The position numbers and the translations under genes were made by a program. The notes below the pieces were generated by a model, which ran no database searches, was not told where the DNA came from, and saw only the letters and a program-made list of their open reading frames with translations. A DNA stretch of 64,000 bases from Micromonospora pattaloongensis (GTDB taxonomy: Bacteria; Actinomycetota; Actinomycetes; Mycobacteriales; Micromonosporaceae). The first letter of the stretch is position 1; each line of letters opens with the position of its first letter. Shown one piece after another: positions 1 through 6,584 of the stretch. The DNA lies in contig NZ_FNPH01000003.1 in assembly GCF_900107255.1 (NCBI RefSeq), forward strand, positions 1 through 64,000, written 5' to 3'.

Positions 1-1
1 C

Positions 2-100
2 GCCTGGCTGCATCACTACAATCACCACCGGCCACACACCGCAACCGGCGGCAAACCGCCCGTCACCAGATTGACCAACGTCCCTGGGCAGTACACCTAG
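2..100 (+). CDS. IS481-family transposase, C-terminal end only (runs off window start)
   Basis: An open frame enters from the left edge and stops with TAG at 98-100. Its 32 visible residues carry the C-terminal signature of IS481-family DDE transposases, with HYNHHRPHTATGGKPP followed by a short TRLTNV tail. No terminal inverted repeat could be recognised between this stop and the next gene, which starts only 3 bases later. The insertion end has therefore been lost or was never complete here. Whether the upstream part is intact cannot be seen. Confidence 0.8.
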   Translation, partial: AWLHHYNHHRPHTATGGKPPVTRLTNVPGQYT

Positions 101-103
101 CAC

Positions 104-601
104 ATGTCCTTCCTCCCGCCGACGACGGCCGAAGACGTCATCGACAAGCCAGCCAAGGTCCAGTTCGAAGCGTTTCTCGATGAGCACCGCGGCGCCCTCA
201 ACCGCTGCCTGGACGGGCTGACCGAGGAGCAGGCGCGCCGATCTTTGGTGCCGTCCCGGACCACGCTGCTGGGCCTGGTAAAGCACGCGACTTTCGTTGA
301 GAAGGTCTGGTTCGACGAAGCCATCACATGCCGGTCGCGCGCCGAGATCGGCATCCCTGCGACGCCGGACGAGTCGTTCATCCTCGATGAGAAGGACACC
401 ATCACCACCATCCAGCGAGCACACCGCGAAGCATGTGAGGCATCACGCCGCGCGACGTCATCCCTCGGGCTGGACGACATGGTCCACGGCAACCGACGCG
501 GCCCCCTCCCACTGCGCTGGGTGTACCTCCACATGCTGCGCGAGCTCGCTCAGCATTGCGGGCACGCAGACATCCTGCGGGAGCAGCTCCTGAGCGATTG
601 A
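104..601 (+). CDS. DinB/DUF664-family protein
   Basis: This 165-residue protein has the four-helix-bundle pattern of the DinB/DUF664 superfamily. Members include mycothiol-dependent enzymes and many uncharacterised metal-binding proteins. Candidate metal ligands are His61 in LVKHATFVEKVWF and the His pair near 151 and 154 in LAQHCGHADILRE. No signal peptide or membrane segment is visible. The ATG lies 3 bp after the transposase remnant, so transcription could run through from that side. The stop codon touches the boundary of an IS605-type end, which means the gene is bracketed by mobile-element debris. The family assignment is firm; the substrate is unknown. Confidence 0.75.
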   Translation: MSFLPPTTAEDVIDKPAKVQFEAFLDEHRGALNRCLDGLTEEQARRSLVPSRTTLLGLVKHATFVEKVWFDEAITCRSRAEIGIPATPDESFILDEKDTITTIQRAHREACEASRRATSSLGLDDMVHGNRRGPLPLRWVYLHMLRELAQHCGHADILREQLLSD

Positions 602-660
602 CGATCTCTCCGCCCTAAAGGACGGAGATTCCCTCCACGCTGCGCGTGAAACACGCGGCG
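597..660 (-). mobile_element. Orphan right end of an IS200/IS605-type element (TnpB/omegaRNA-like tail)
   Basis: Read on the minus strand, two consecutive hairpins are present. The first has arms CGCGTG/CACGCG at 643-657. The second has CTCCGTCC, loop TTTA, GGGCGGAG at 608-627. They are followed by AGAGATCGTCAA, close to the AGAGGATGTCAA tail that I recall at many tnpB-type right ends. One pair in the second stem is G-U on the minus strand but would be a C-A mismatch on the plus strand, so the folding RNA would be minus-sense. No tnpA or tnpB reading frame follows to the right, so only the end survives. Confidence 0.6.
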
Positions 661-761
661 TCCGGGTGGATTCCTGGTGATGACGGGTGATTTTTTACGT
701 CAGTTGTTGACGGTGGGAGCAGCGTGATCAGATGGCAGATGCCGAACCAAGGGAATCGACC

Positions 762-986
762 ATGCCCTCTGCACCTGCCGAGTACCGACGCATCGCGGAC
801 GACCTGACCGCGCAGATCAAGGGCGGCGCGCTCGCGCCGGGAACGAAGCTACCCAGCACGGCCGAACTCGCGGACAAGTACGGGGTAAGCGTAGCCACGG
901 CGTACCGCGCGGTGTCGTTGCTGCATGACCGGGACCTCGTGATGGGGCAGCCCGGACGCGGCGTATACGTAGCCGGCGAGAAGTAG
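762..986 (+). CDS. Small GntR-family winged-helix regulator
   Basis: This is a stand-alone GntR DNA-binding domain of 74 residues with no effector domain. The helix-turn-helix is clear in PSTAELADKYGVSVATAYRAVSLL and ends in the typical GRGVYVA wing. I chose the ATG at 762 because AAGGGA lies 7 bp upstream; an in-frame ATG at 732 with GGGAG 12 bp upstream would add 10 residues. Short GntR proteins of this type occur on actinomycete integrative elements, which fits the mobile-element debris to the left, but no integrase or replication gene is present. Target and ligand are unknown. Confidence 0.8.
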   Translation: MPSAPAEYRRIADDLTAQIKGGALAPGTKLPSTAELADKYGVSVATAYRAVSLLHDRDLVMGQPGRGVYVAGEK

Positions 987-1100
987 CTGCACGGCCGCGC
1001 ATGTCACAGCACGGCCGCTCTCCTCCGATAGCCCGTACGCCCACCCCCTCTGAGTCCCCCGTCGAGCCGACGGAGCCGCGTCCAGCGGCAGAATGCAGAA

Positions 1101-1991
1101 TCAGGGCCTCCGGGTCAGCGCGACCCCGGCGAGGACCAGGGTGACGCCGGCGAGGACCGCCGTCGTGACCGGTTCGTCGAGAACGAGCCAGCCGAGCACG
1201 ACGGCGACGAGCGGCAGCAGGTACATGACGGTGGCGGCCGCGGTCGGGCCCTCGTCCTGAATGATGCGGTAGTTGAGGACGTACGCCAGTCCGGTGCCCG
1301 GGATGGCGAGGATGAGCAGGCTCAGCGTCGCGTCCCAGCGCCACGACACCGCGGCGAGCCCGAAGACCGGCATGGCGGCCGCCATCAGCACGGTCCCGGC
1401 GGCGAGCTGACCGATGGCGAGCATCAGCGGCGGGATTCCCCGGTTCGTCAGGTGCCTCGCCATGTAGAGGTAGCTCACGGCGTAGCTGGCCGCGGCGGCG
1501 AGACACGCGAACCCGCCCCAGCTGGCGAACTCGCCGGCCGACCGCCACGGACTGAAAAGCACCACCACGCCGAGGAAGCCCAGCCCGAAGCCGGCCGCCC
1601 TGGCCGGGGTCACCGCCCGGTCCGCGCCGACCACGACTCCGAGCAGCAGCGACCAGAGCGGCGTGGTGGCGTTGATGACTCCGGCGACGTTCGAGCCCAC
1701 GGTCTGCTCGGCGATCCCGACGAGTACGTACGGCAGCGCGTTCGCCAGCATCGCGGCGACGAACAGGTGAGCCCAGACGCGCCAGCCGCGCGGCATCCGC
1801 AGCCCCTGCGACGACGCGATGGGCGCCAGCGTCAGCGCGCCGAGCAGCAGCCGCACGAAGACGATCTGCACGGGGTTGAATCCCCGGAGGCTGAGCTTGA
1901 TCCAGAGGAAGCCGGAGCCCCACAACAGGGCGAGCGCGGCGATCCGCAGAACCCCGGCGGTACCGGGCAGCCATCGGCCAGTTCTGTCCAC
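1101..1991 (-). CDS. EamA/DMT-superfamily transporter
   Basis: An inner-membrane protein of 296 residues with about ten hydrophobic segments arranged as two EamA repeats, the usual size and layout of drug/metabolite exporters. The first repeat begins LRIAALALLWGSGFLWIKL. The second covers about residues 150-290 and ends VLAGVTLVLAGVAL. I place the start at GTG 1991, with AAGGGGG 4 bp upstream; a longer frame to 2042 lacks such a site and adds hydrophilic residues. The gene diverges from the PAS-GGDEF gene across about 150 bp. The transported compound cannot be told from sequence. Confidence 0.85.
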   Translation of the reverse strand: MDRTGRWLPGTAGVLRIAALALLWGSGFLWIKLSLRGFNPVQIVFVRLLLGALTLAPIASSQGLRMPRGWRVWAHLFVAAMLANALPYVLVGIAEQTVGSNVAGVINATTPLWSLLLGVVVGADRAVTPARAAGFGLGFLGVVVLFSPWRSAGEFASWGGFACLAAAASYAVSYLYMARHLTNRGIPPLMLAIGQLAAGTVLMAAAMPVFGLAAVSWRWDATLSLLILAIPGTGLAYVLNYRIIQDEGPTAAATVMYLLPLVAVVLGWLVLDEPVTTAVLAGVTLVLAGVALTRRP

Positions 1992-2142
1992 TATGCCCCC
2001 TTGGGAGAGCGCCAAGGATATCGATGGCGGCTCACGAGTCACGAGGTGAATCAGAACCGGACGGTTCGGCGCCGCGACGAGGCTGGCACAGCCGGGTACC
2101 AGATCCGCTCATCTTTCGCGGAACCGGGCCGATAGCGGGGAT

Positions 2143-3795
2143 ATGCCGGAGAAGATGGTCGCCGCCGAGTTGCGCGACAACGCGCTGAACTCGCTGCTGA
2201 AGACCCATCCCGAGGCGCTGGTCTCCGCGATCGGGACCGACGGGTTCCGGGTGCCGATGCCATCCTCGGTCGGCCTGCGGGATGAGCAGATCATCCCGGT
2301 CCCGACCGACCGCGCCACGATGCTCGACCTGGTCGTGTCGCAGGACGCGCTGCGTGTGGTCACGGCCTGGGAGCAGGCGAGCAAGAGCGGGATGGCGATC
2401 GGCACGGTCCGGACGCGCAATAACCCCGACCACTTCCTCAACCTGCTGCTCATCGACATGCGGCACCGTCACGGTGTCTGGCTCGGCGCCCTGACCGAGC
2501 TGAGCAGCGACGATGCCGTACCCGCCACGGGCACGGCGCTGACCGCTTCCCTGCTCGTTCCGCTCCGACCCCGCACCGCGACCGTGCGCAAGAACTGGCG
2601 GGGCCTGATCACCGGCATCGACGATCGCGCCACCCGGATGCTGGGCTGGAGCGCCGAGCAGATAGTGGGGCTGCGGTCGACGGAGTTGATCCACCCCGAC
2701 GACGTCGAGCGGGCCGTGGCCAACTGGATGGAGATGCTCTCCAAGCGGGAGGGCCAGCGGGTACGCGTCCGGCACCAGTGCGAGGACGGCACCTGGCTCT
2801 GGGTGGAGACCGAGAACACCTTCCACGACGCCGACGATCCCGAGGAGATCGTCGTGGTCACGCAGCTGAGCGACATCTCGGACGAGATGGCCGCGCACGA
2901 GGCGCTCGACCGGCGGGAACGGCTGTTCCGGCGGCTCGCCGAGTCGCTTCCCACGGGCCTGCTGCAGCTGGAGTCCGACGGCTCCCTGTTCTACGCCAAC
3001 GAACGGCTCGGCGCGATCCTCGGCATCCCCGCCGCGACGACCCTCGACGAACAACTGGCGTCCGTCGTGGACCGGGACCGCCCGGGCCTGGACGCCGCGA
3101 TCACCGCGGCGTTGCGGGAGGGTACGGACTCGGAGCTCGAAGTCGAGGTACGACTGCCCGGCTCCGAGCAGCTGCGGCGGTGCGCGGTGAGCCTGACCGC
3201 GCTGACCGACCAGGAGGGGGCGCCGGGCGCGCTGGCGTGCGTCAGCGACATCACCGAGAGCGCGCGCCTGCGCGAGGAGCTGAAGGCCCGGGCCACCTTC
3301 GACGCCCTGACCGGGTGCTACAACCGTGCCTCGATCATGGCGCTGCTCGACCAGACGCTGGCCGACGACCAGCCGGGGCTGACCGCGGTGGCCTTCGTCG
3401 ACCTCGACAAGTTCAAGCCCGTCAACGACGGGCTCGGCCACGCCGCCGGTGACGAACTGCTACAGCGGGCGGCCACCCTGCTCACCGGGCTGCTCGGCCC
3501 CGAGGACCTGGCCGGACGACTGGGCGGCGATGAGTTCCTGCTGGTCTTCCCCGGTGTGGTGTCCCGGGCGGAGGCGGTCGCGATCGGGCAGCGGGTCGCC
3601 GAGACGCTGCATCAGGAGGTCGCGCTGTCGTGCGGGGCCGTGCGGCTGGGCGGGAGCGTCGGCGTCGCCTGCGCCGACCGGCCCATCACCGCCGACGAGC
3701 TGGTCGCGCGCGCCGACGCCGCGATGTACGAGTCGAAGCGGCAGCGTCTGGGCGCCCCGGTGCTCTACACGGATGAGCTGCGCCAGGCCGCGTGA
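2143..3795 (+). CDS. PAS-domain diguanylate cyclase (GGDEF protein)
   Basis: A 550-residue soluble signalling protein predicted to make cyclic di-GMP. After an N-terminal PAS-like region (about 1-140), a canonical PAS domain with its PAC tail spans about 145-260 (RATRMLGWSAEQIVGL, WLWVETEN). A further PAS domain spans about 265-385, and a GGDEF domain about 385-545. The catalytic motif is intact as GGDEF at residues 461-465, and the upstream DALTGCYNR and FVDLDKFKPVND signatures are present. The position of the RxxD product-inhibition site reads GPED, so feedback by c-di-GMP at the classical I-site is unlikely. There is no EAL domain. The PAS ligand is unknown. Confidence 0.88.
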   Translation: MPEKMVAAELRDNALNSLLKTHPEALVSAIGTDGFRVPMPSSVGLRDEQIIPVPTDRATMLDLVVSQDALRVVTAWEQASKSGMAIGTVRTRNNPDHFLNLLLIDMRHRHGVWLGALTELSSDDAVPATGTALTASLLVPLRPRTATVRKNWRGLITGIDDRATRMLGWSAEQIVGLRSTELIHPDDVERAVANWMEMLSKREGQRVRVRHQCEDGTWLWVETENTFHDADDPEEIVVVTQLSDISDEMAAHEALDRRERLFRRLAESLPTGLLQLESDGSLFYANERLGAILGIPAATTLDEQLASVVDRDRPGLDAAITAALREGTDSELEVEVRLPGSEQLRRCAVSLTALTDQEGAPGALACVSDITESARLREELKARATFDALTGCYNRASIMALLDQTLADDQPGLTAVAFVDLDKFKPVNDGLGHAAGDELLQRAATLLTGLLGPEDLAGRLGGDEFLLVFPGVVSRAEAVAIGQRVAETLHQEVALSCGAVRLGGSVGVACADRPITADELVARADAAMYESKRQRLGAPVLYTDELRQAA

Positions 3796-3837
3796 CGTGA
3801 CGTCGCCGACCGGCCCGGCTCTCCCCTCCGTACACCC

Positions 3838-4191
3838 TCACCGCCGGACGGCGGAGGCGCAGGTGATGCACATCGTGGCCGACGGGCGGACCGCGAGCCG
3901 CTCGGCGGCGATCGGCTGCCCGCAGCCCTCGCAGACGCCGTAGTCGCCGGTCCGGAGCCGCTCGAGCGCCCGGTCCAACTCTTCCAGCCGGGTACGCGCC
4001 CTGGTCAGCAGCGCCGTCACCTGGGCCCGTTCGAACGCGATGGTGGAGCCCTCCGGGTCGTGCTCGTCGTCCGTGGCGACCAGCGCCGACGCGTCGATGA
4101 TCCCCCCGAGGTCGCGGCTCAGGTCCGCGATCTGCTGCATCGTGCCGGCGCGCTCCGCGGCGAGGAGTTGTTCGACGGTCTGTTCGGTCAT
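3838..4191 (-). CDS. DksA/TraR-family C4 zinc-finger protein
   Basis: A 117-residue cytoplasmic protein with an N-terminal helical hairpin and a C-terminal zinc finger built from Cys87, Cys90, Cys108 and Cys111 (CEGCG and CITCA). DksA/TraR proteins insert their coiled coil into the secondary channel of RNA polymerase. Here the coil is about residues 1-80 and contains the acidic stretch DDEHDPEG. I prefer ATG 4191 over an in-frame ATG at 4224; neither has a strong ribosome site. The gene converges on the GGDEF gene with a 42-bp gap. Function beyond the family is not predicted. Confidence 0.85.
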   Translation of the reverse strand: MTEQTVEQLLAAERAGTMQQIADLSRDLGGIIDASALVATDDEHDPEGSTIAFERAQVTALLTRARTRLEELDRALERLRTGDYGVCEGCGQPIAAERLAVRPSATMCITCASAVRR

Positions 4192-4230
4192 ACAAGATGC
4201 AACGTCGCCGCTCAAACCCGGCATTCCGGG

Positions 4231-5106
4231 CTAGCGGATCTTCGGCAGCACCTCGGTCGCGACCGTCTCCAGCACGGCTTCGTCGCCGGCGTACCAGCTG
4301 GACTCGCGCGGCCAGTGGGTGATCACGTCGGTGAAGCCGAGCTCGGCGGCGCGCCCCACCGCCTCGGCGAAATACCCCGCGCTGGAGAGCGAGAAGACCG
4401 GGGCGGAGTCCAGCGAGAGGTAGCGGTCCAGCGTCGCCGGATCACGGCCGTCGGCGGCGAGCGTCTCGTCGAGCCGCTCGCTCAGCGCGGCCACCGACCG
4501 CCACCAGTCGTCGAGATCGTCCGTGGCCTCGCCGATCGTCACCCATCCCTGGCCGAACCGGGCGGCCAGCCGCAGCGACCGCTTCCCGTTCGCCGCCATC
4601 ACGAACGGGACCCGCGGCGTCTGCACGCACCCCGGCGTGCTGCGCGCGTCCACGGCGGTGAAGTACTCCCCCTGCCAGGTGACCCGCTCCTGCCGCAGCA
4701 ACAGGTCGAGCAGCTCGGTGAACTCGGCGAACCGGTCGACGCGGGCGCGGGGCGGCAGCGTCTGCCCGCCGAGCACCGTGGCGTCGAACCCGATGCCGCC
4801 GGCTCCGACGCCGAGCAGCAGACGCCCGGCCGACACGTCGTCGAGCGTCGTCACCTGTCGGGCGAAGTGCACCGGGTGTCGGAAATTCGGCGACGCGACC
4901 AGGGTGCCGAGCTTGATCCGCGAGGTGACGCCGGCCGCGGCGGTCAGCGTGCCCACCGAGTCGAACCATGGGCCGTCGACCAGATCACGCCAGCCGAGAT
5001 GGTCGTACGTCCAGGCGTGGTCGAAGCCCCACTCCTCGGCCTGCCGCCAGCGCCGTCGCGCCTGCGCCCACCGCCGGTCCGGAAGGATCACGATGCCCAC
5101 TCGCAT
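4231..5106 (-). CDS. LLM-class flavin/F420-dependent oxidoreductase
   Basis: A 291-residue luciferase-like TIM-barrel oxidoreductase. It starts MRVGIVILPDRRW and has the family features FDHAWTYDHLGW, IKLGTLVASPNFRHP and LLLGVGAGG. In actinobacteria such proteins commonly use F420 or FMN; which one applies here is not decided by the sequence. It lies just upstream of the DksA/TraR gene on the same strand and diverges from the hydrolase-TetR operon. A TAGGCT hexamer 8 bp before the ATG could be a -10 giving an almost leaderless message. The substrate is unknown. Confidence 0.85.
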   Translation of the reverse strand: MRVGIVILPDRRWAQARRRWRQAEEWGFDHAWTYDHLGWRDLVDGPWFDSVGTLTAAAGVTSRIKLGTLVASPNFRHPVHFARQVTTLDDVSAGRLLLGVGAGGIGFDATVLGGQTLPPRARVDRFAEFTELLDLLLRQERVTWQGEYFTAVDARSTPGCVQTPRVPFVMAANGKRSLRLAARFGQGWVTIGEATDDLDDWWRSVAALSERLDETLAADGRDPATLDRYLSLDSAPVFSLSSAGYFAEAVGRAAELGFTDVITHWPRESSWYAGDEAVLETVATEVLPKIR

Positions 5107-5159
5107 GGAATAGCAGCCTAATCGCGTGGGCAGCCGCCGCCCACGTATTCACGGGCCCC

Positions 5160-5188
5160 TTGACAAGTGATCCTAATGGCGTTAGGTT
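5160..5188 (+). promoter_or_regulatory. Promoter with overlapping operator for the hydrolase-tetR operon
   Basis: A near-consensus vegetative promoter is visible: TTGACA at 5160-5165, 17 bp, then TAGGTT at 5183-5188. A perfect inverted repeat, CCTAA-TGGCG-TTAGG at 5172-5186, covers the spacer and the first bases of the -10. A repressor bound there would block RNA polymerase. Since a TetR-family gene is the second gene of this operon, autoregulation is the natural reading, but that is inference. Confidence 0.7.
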
Positions 5189-5221
5189 TTGTCCTAGCAA
5201 CGATAGCCTTGGGGGGCAGAG

Positions 5222-6022
5222 ATGGGTACGGCGTTTCTGGAGGTGCCGGGCGGCCGGCTGGCGTACGAGGCGACGGGGCCGGCGGACGGCCCGCTGGTGG
5301 TGTGCGCGCACGGCATGGGCGACACCCGCGCGTCGTACCGCTTCCTGACCCCGGCGCTGGTCGCGGCGGGTCACCGGGTCGTCACCGTGGACCTGCGGGG
5401 GCACGGCAAGTCGAGCAGCGGCTGGCCGGCGTACAGCGCGCGGCTGATCGGCGAGGACCTGCTGGCGCTGATCCGCCACCTCGGCGGACGGGCGACGCTG
5501 ATCGCCCACTCCATCAGCTGCGCCTCCGCGGTCTGGGCCGCCGCCGAGGCGCCCGACGCGATCACCCGGCTGACGCTGATCGGCCCGTTCGTCGAGGACG
5601 CCCCGATGAACCCGGCGATGCGGCTGGCCACCGCCGCGGTGCTGCGCAGCCCCCGCCTCTGGACGATGTACTACCGCTCGCTCTACCCGTCGGCGAAGCC
5701 GGCGGACTTCGCCGACTACCTGCGGGCGCTGCGCGCCACCCTCGGCGAGCCGGGCCGGATGGCCGCGGTGCGCGGCCTGATGGGCACCGGCCCGGAGTGC
5801 ATGGCCCGGATCCCGGAGGTGCGCTGCCCGGTGCAGATCGTGATGGGCACGAAGGACCCGGACTTCGCCGACCCGACCGCCGCGGCCCGCGAGGCCGAGC
5901 GCCGGTTCGCGCGGGCGACGGCCGAGCTGGTTGAGGGCGCCGGGCACTACCCGCACGCCGAACTGCCGGCGCTCACCACCCCGACGGTGCGGGCGTTCGT
6001 CGCGGAGCCGGTCAGTGCCTAG
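5222..6022 (+). CDS. Alpha/beta-hydrolase-fold protein
   Basis: A 266-residue soluble hydrolase. The nucleophile is probably Ser97 in IAHSISCA, in the elbow position, with an oxyanion region near VVCAHGMGDTR and a catalytic His near 242 in EGAGHYPHAE. The acid is likely the Asp in MGTKDPDF. It opens a two-gene operon with a TetR regulator whose GTG start lies inside its last codons, so the two are probably translationally coupled. Expression is likely controlled at the promoter/operator just upstream. Such hydrolase-TetR pairs often handle a small hydrophobic compound sensed by the repressor; the compound is unknown. Confidence 0.85.
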   Translation: MGTAFLEVPGGRLAYEATGPADGPLVVCAHGMGDTRASYRFLTPALVAAGHRVVTVDLRGHGKSSSGWPAYSARLIGEDLLALIRHLGGRATLIAHSISCASAVWAAAEAPDAITRLTLIGPFVEDAPMNPAMRLATAAVLRSPRLWTMYYRSLYPSAKPADFADYLRALRATLGEPGRMAAVRGLMGTGPECMARIPEVRCPVQIVMGTKDPDFADPTAAAREAERRFARATAELVEGAGHYPHAELPALTTPTVRAFVAEPVSA

Positions 6023-6584
6023 GGCGGGGTTGTCGCCGGGCGCGGTCGTGGACGCGGCGCTCGCCGTCATCGACGAGCGGGGGCCGGAGGCGCTGACGTT
6101 GGCGGCGGTGGCGGCCCGGACCGGCGTCGCCACCCCCTCGCTCTACGTGCACGTGCGCAACCTGGCCGAGTTGCGCCGGCTGGTCGCGCAGCGGGTGCTC
6201 ACCGAGATGGCGGAGCGGCTCGGCGCGGCCGTGATGGGTCGGGGCCGCGACGAGGCGGTGGCCGCGCTCTTCCACGCCTGGCGGGCCTACGTGTTGGCGC
6301 ATCCCGCGCGCTACGCCGCAGTTCCGGCGCAGCCGCGGACCGACCCCGAGGTGGCGGCGGCCGCCGCCGGGCTGATGGAGGTCGTCCTGGCGGTGCTGCG
6401 CGGGTACGGGCTGACCGGCTCGGACGCGATCCACGCCGCCCGCCGGCTGCGCGCCACCGCGCACGGCTTCGCCGCGCTGGAGGCCGCCGGCGGGTTCGGG
6501 CTGCCGGAGGACCTGGACACGAGCTACCAGCAGGTGATCGACATGGTGGTGGCGAGCCTGCGGGGAACCGCGGCGGCTACGTGA
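6015..6584 (+). CDS. TetR-family repressor
   Basis: A 189-residue TetR-type regulator. The N-terminal helix-turn-helix is seen in LTLAAVAARTGVATPSLYVHV, and the C-terminal ligand domain has the all-helical character of the WHG subgroup. The start is GTG 6015, with GGAG 7 bp upstream and an 8-bp overlap with the hydrolase gene; an ATG at 5931 in the same frame would add an unlikely arginine-rich leader. It probably binds the CCTAA-N5-TTAGG repeat over the operon promoter. Its end overlaps the convergent debranching-enzyme gene by 8 bp. The ligand is unknown. Confidence 0.85.
   Translation: MPRAGLSPGAVVDAALAVIDERGPEALTLAAVAARTGVATPSLYVHVRNLAELRRLVAQRVLTEMAERLGAAVMGRGRDEAVAALFHAWRAYVLAHPARYAAVPAQPRTDPEVAAAAAGLMEVVLAVLRGYGLTGSDAIHAARRLRATAHGFAALEAAGGFGLPEDLDTSYQQVIDMVVASLRGTAAAT

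Noticed and set aside
989-1018. Short direct repeat CACGGCCGC after the GntR gene as an attachment site
   Set aside because: Only nine bases, GC-rich and 19 bp apart; no integrase or second distant copy was seen.
5931-6014. Upstream extension of the TetR protein
   Set aside because: These codons lie wholly inside the hydrolase gene and give an arginine/proline-rich leader; GTG 6015 has a ribosome site and fits family length.
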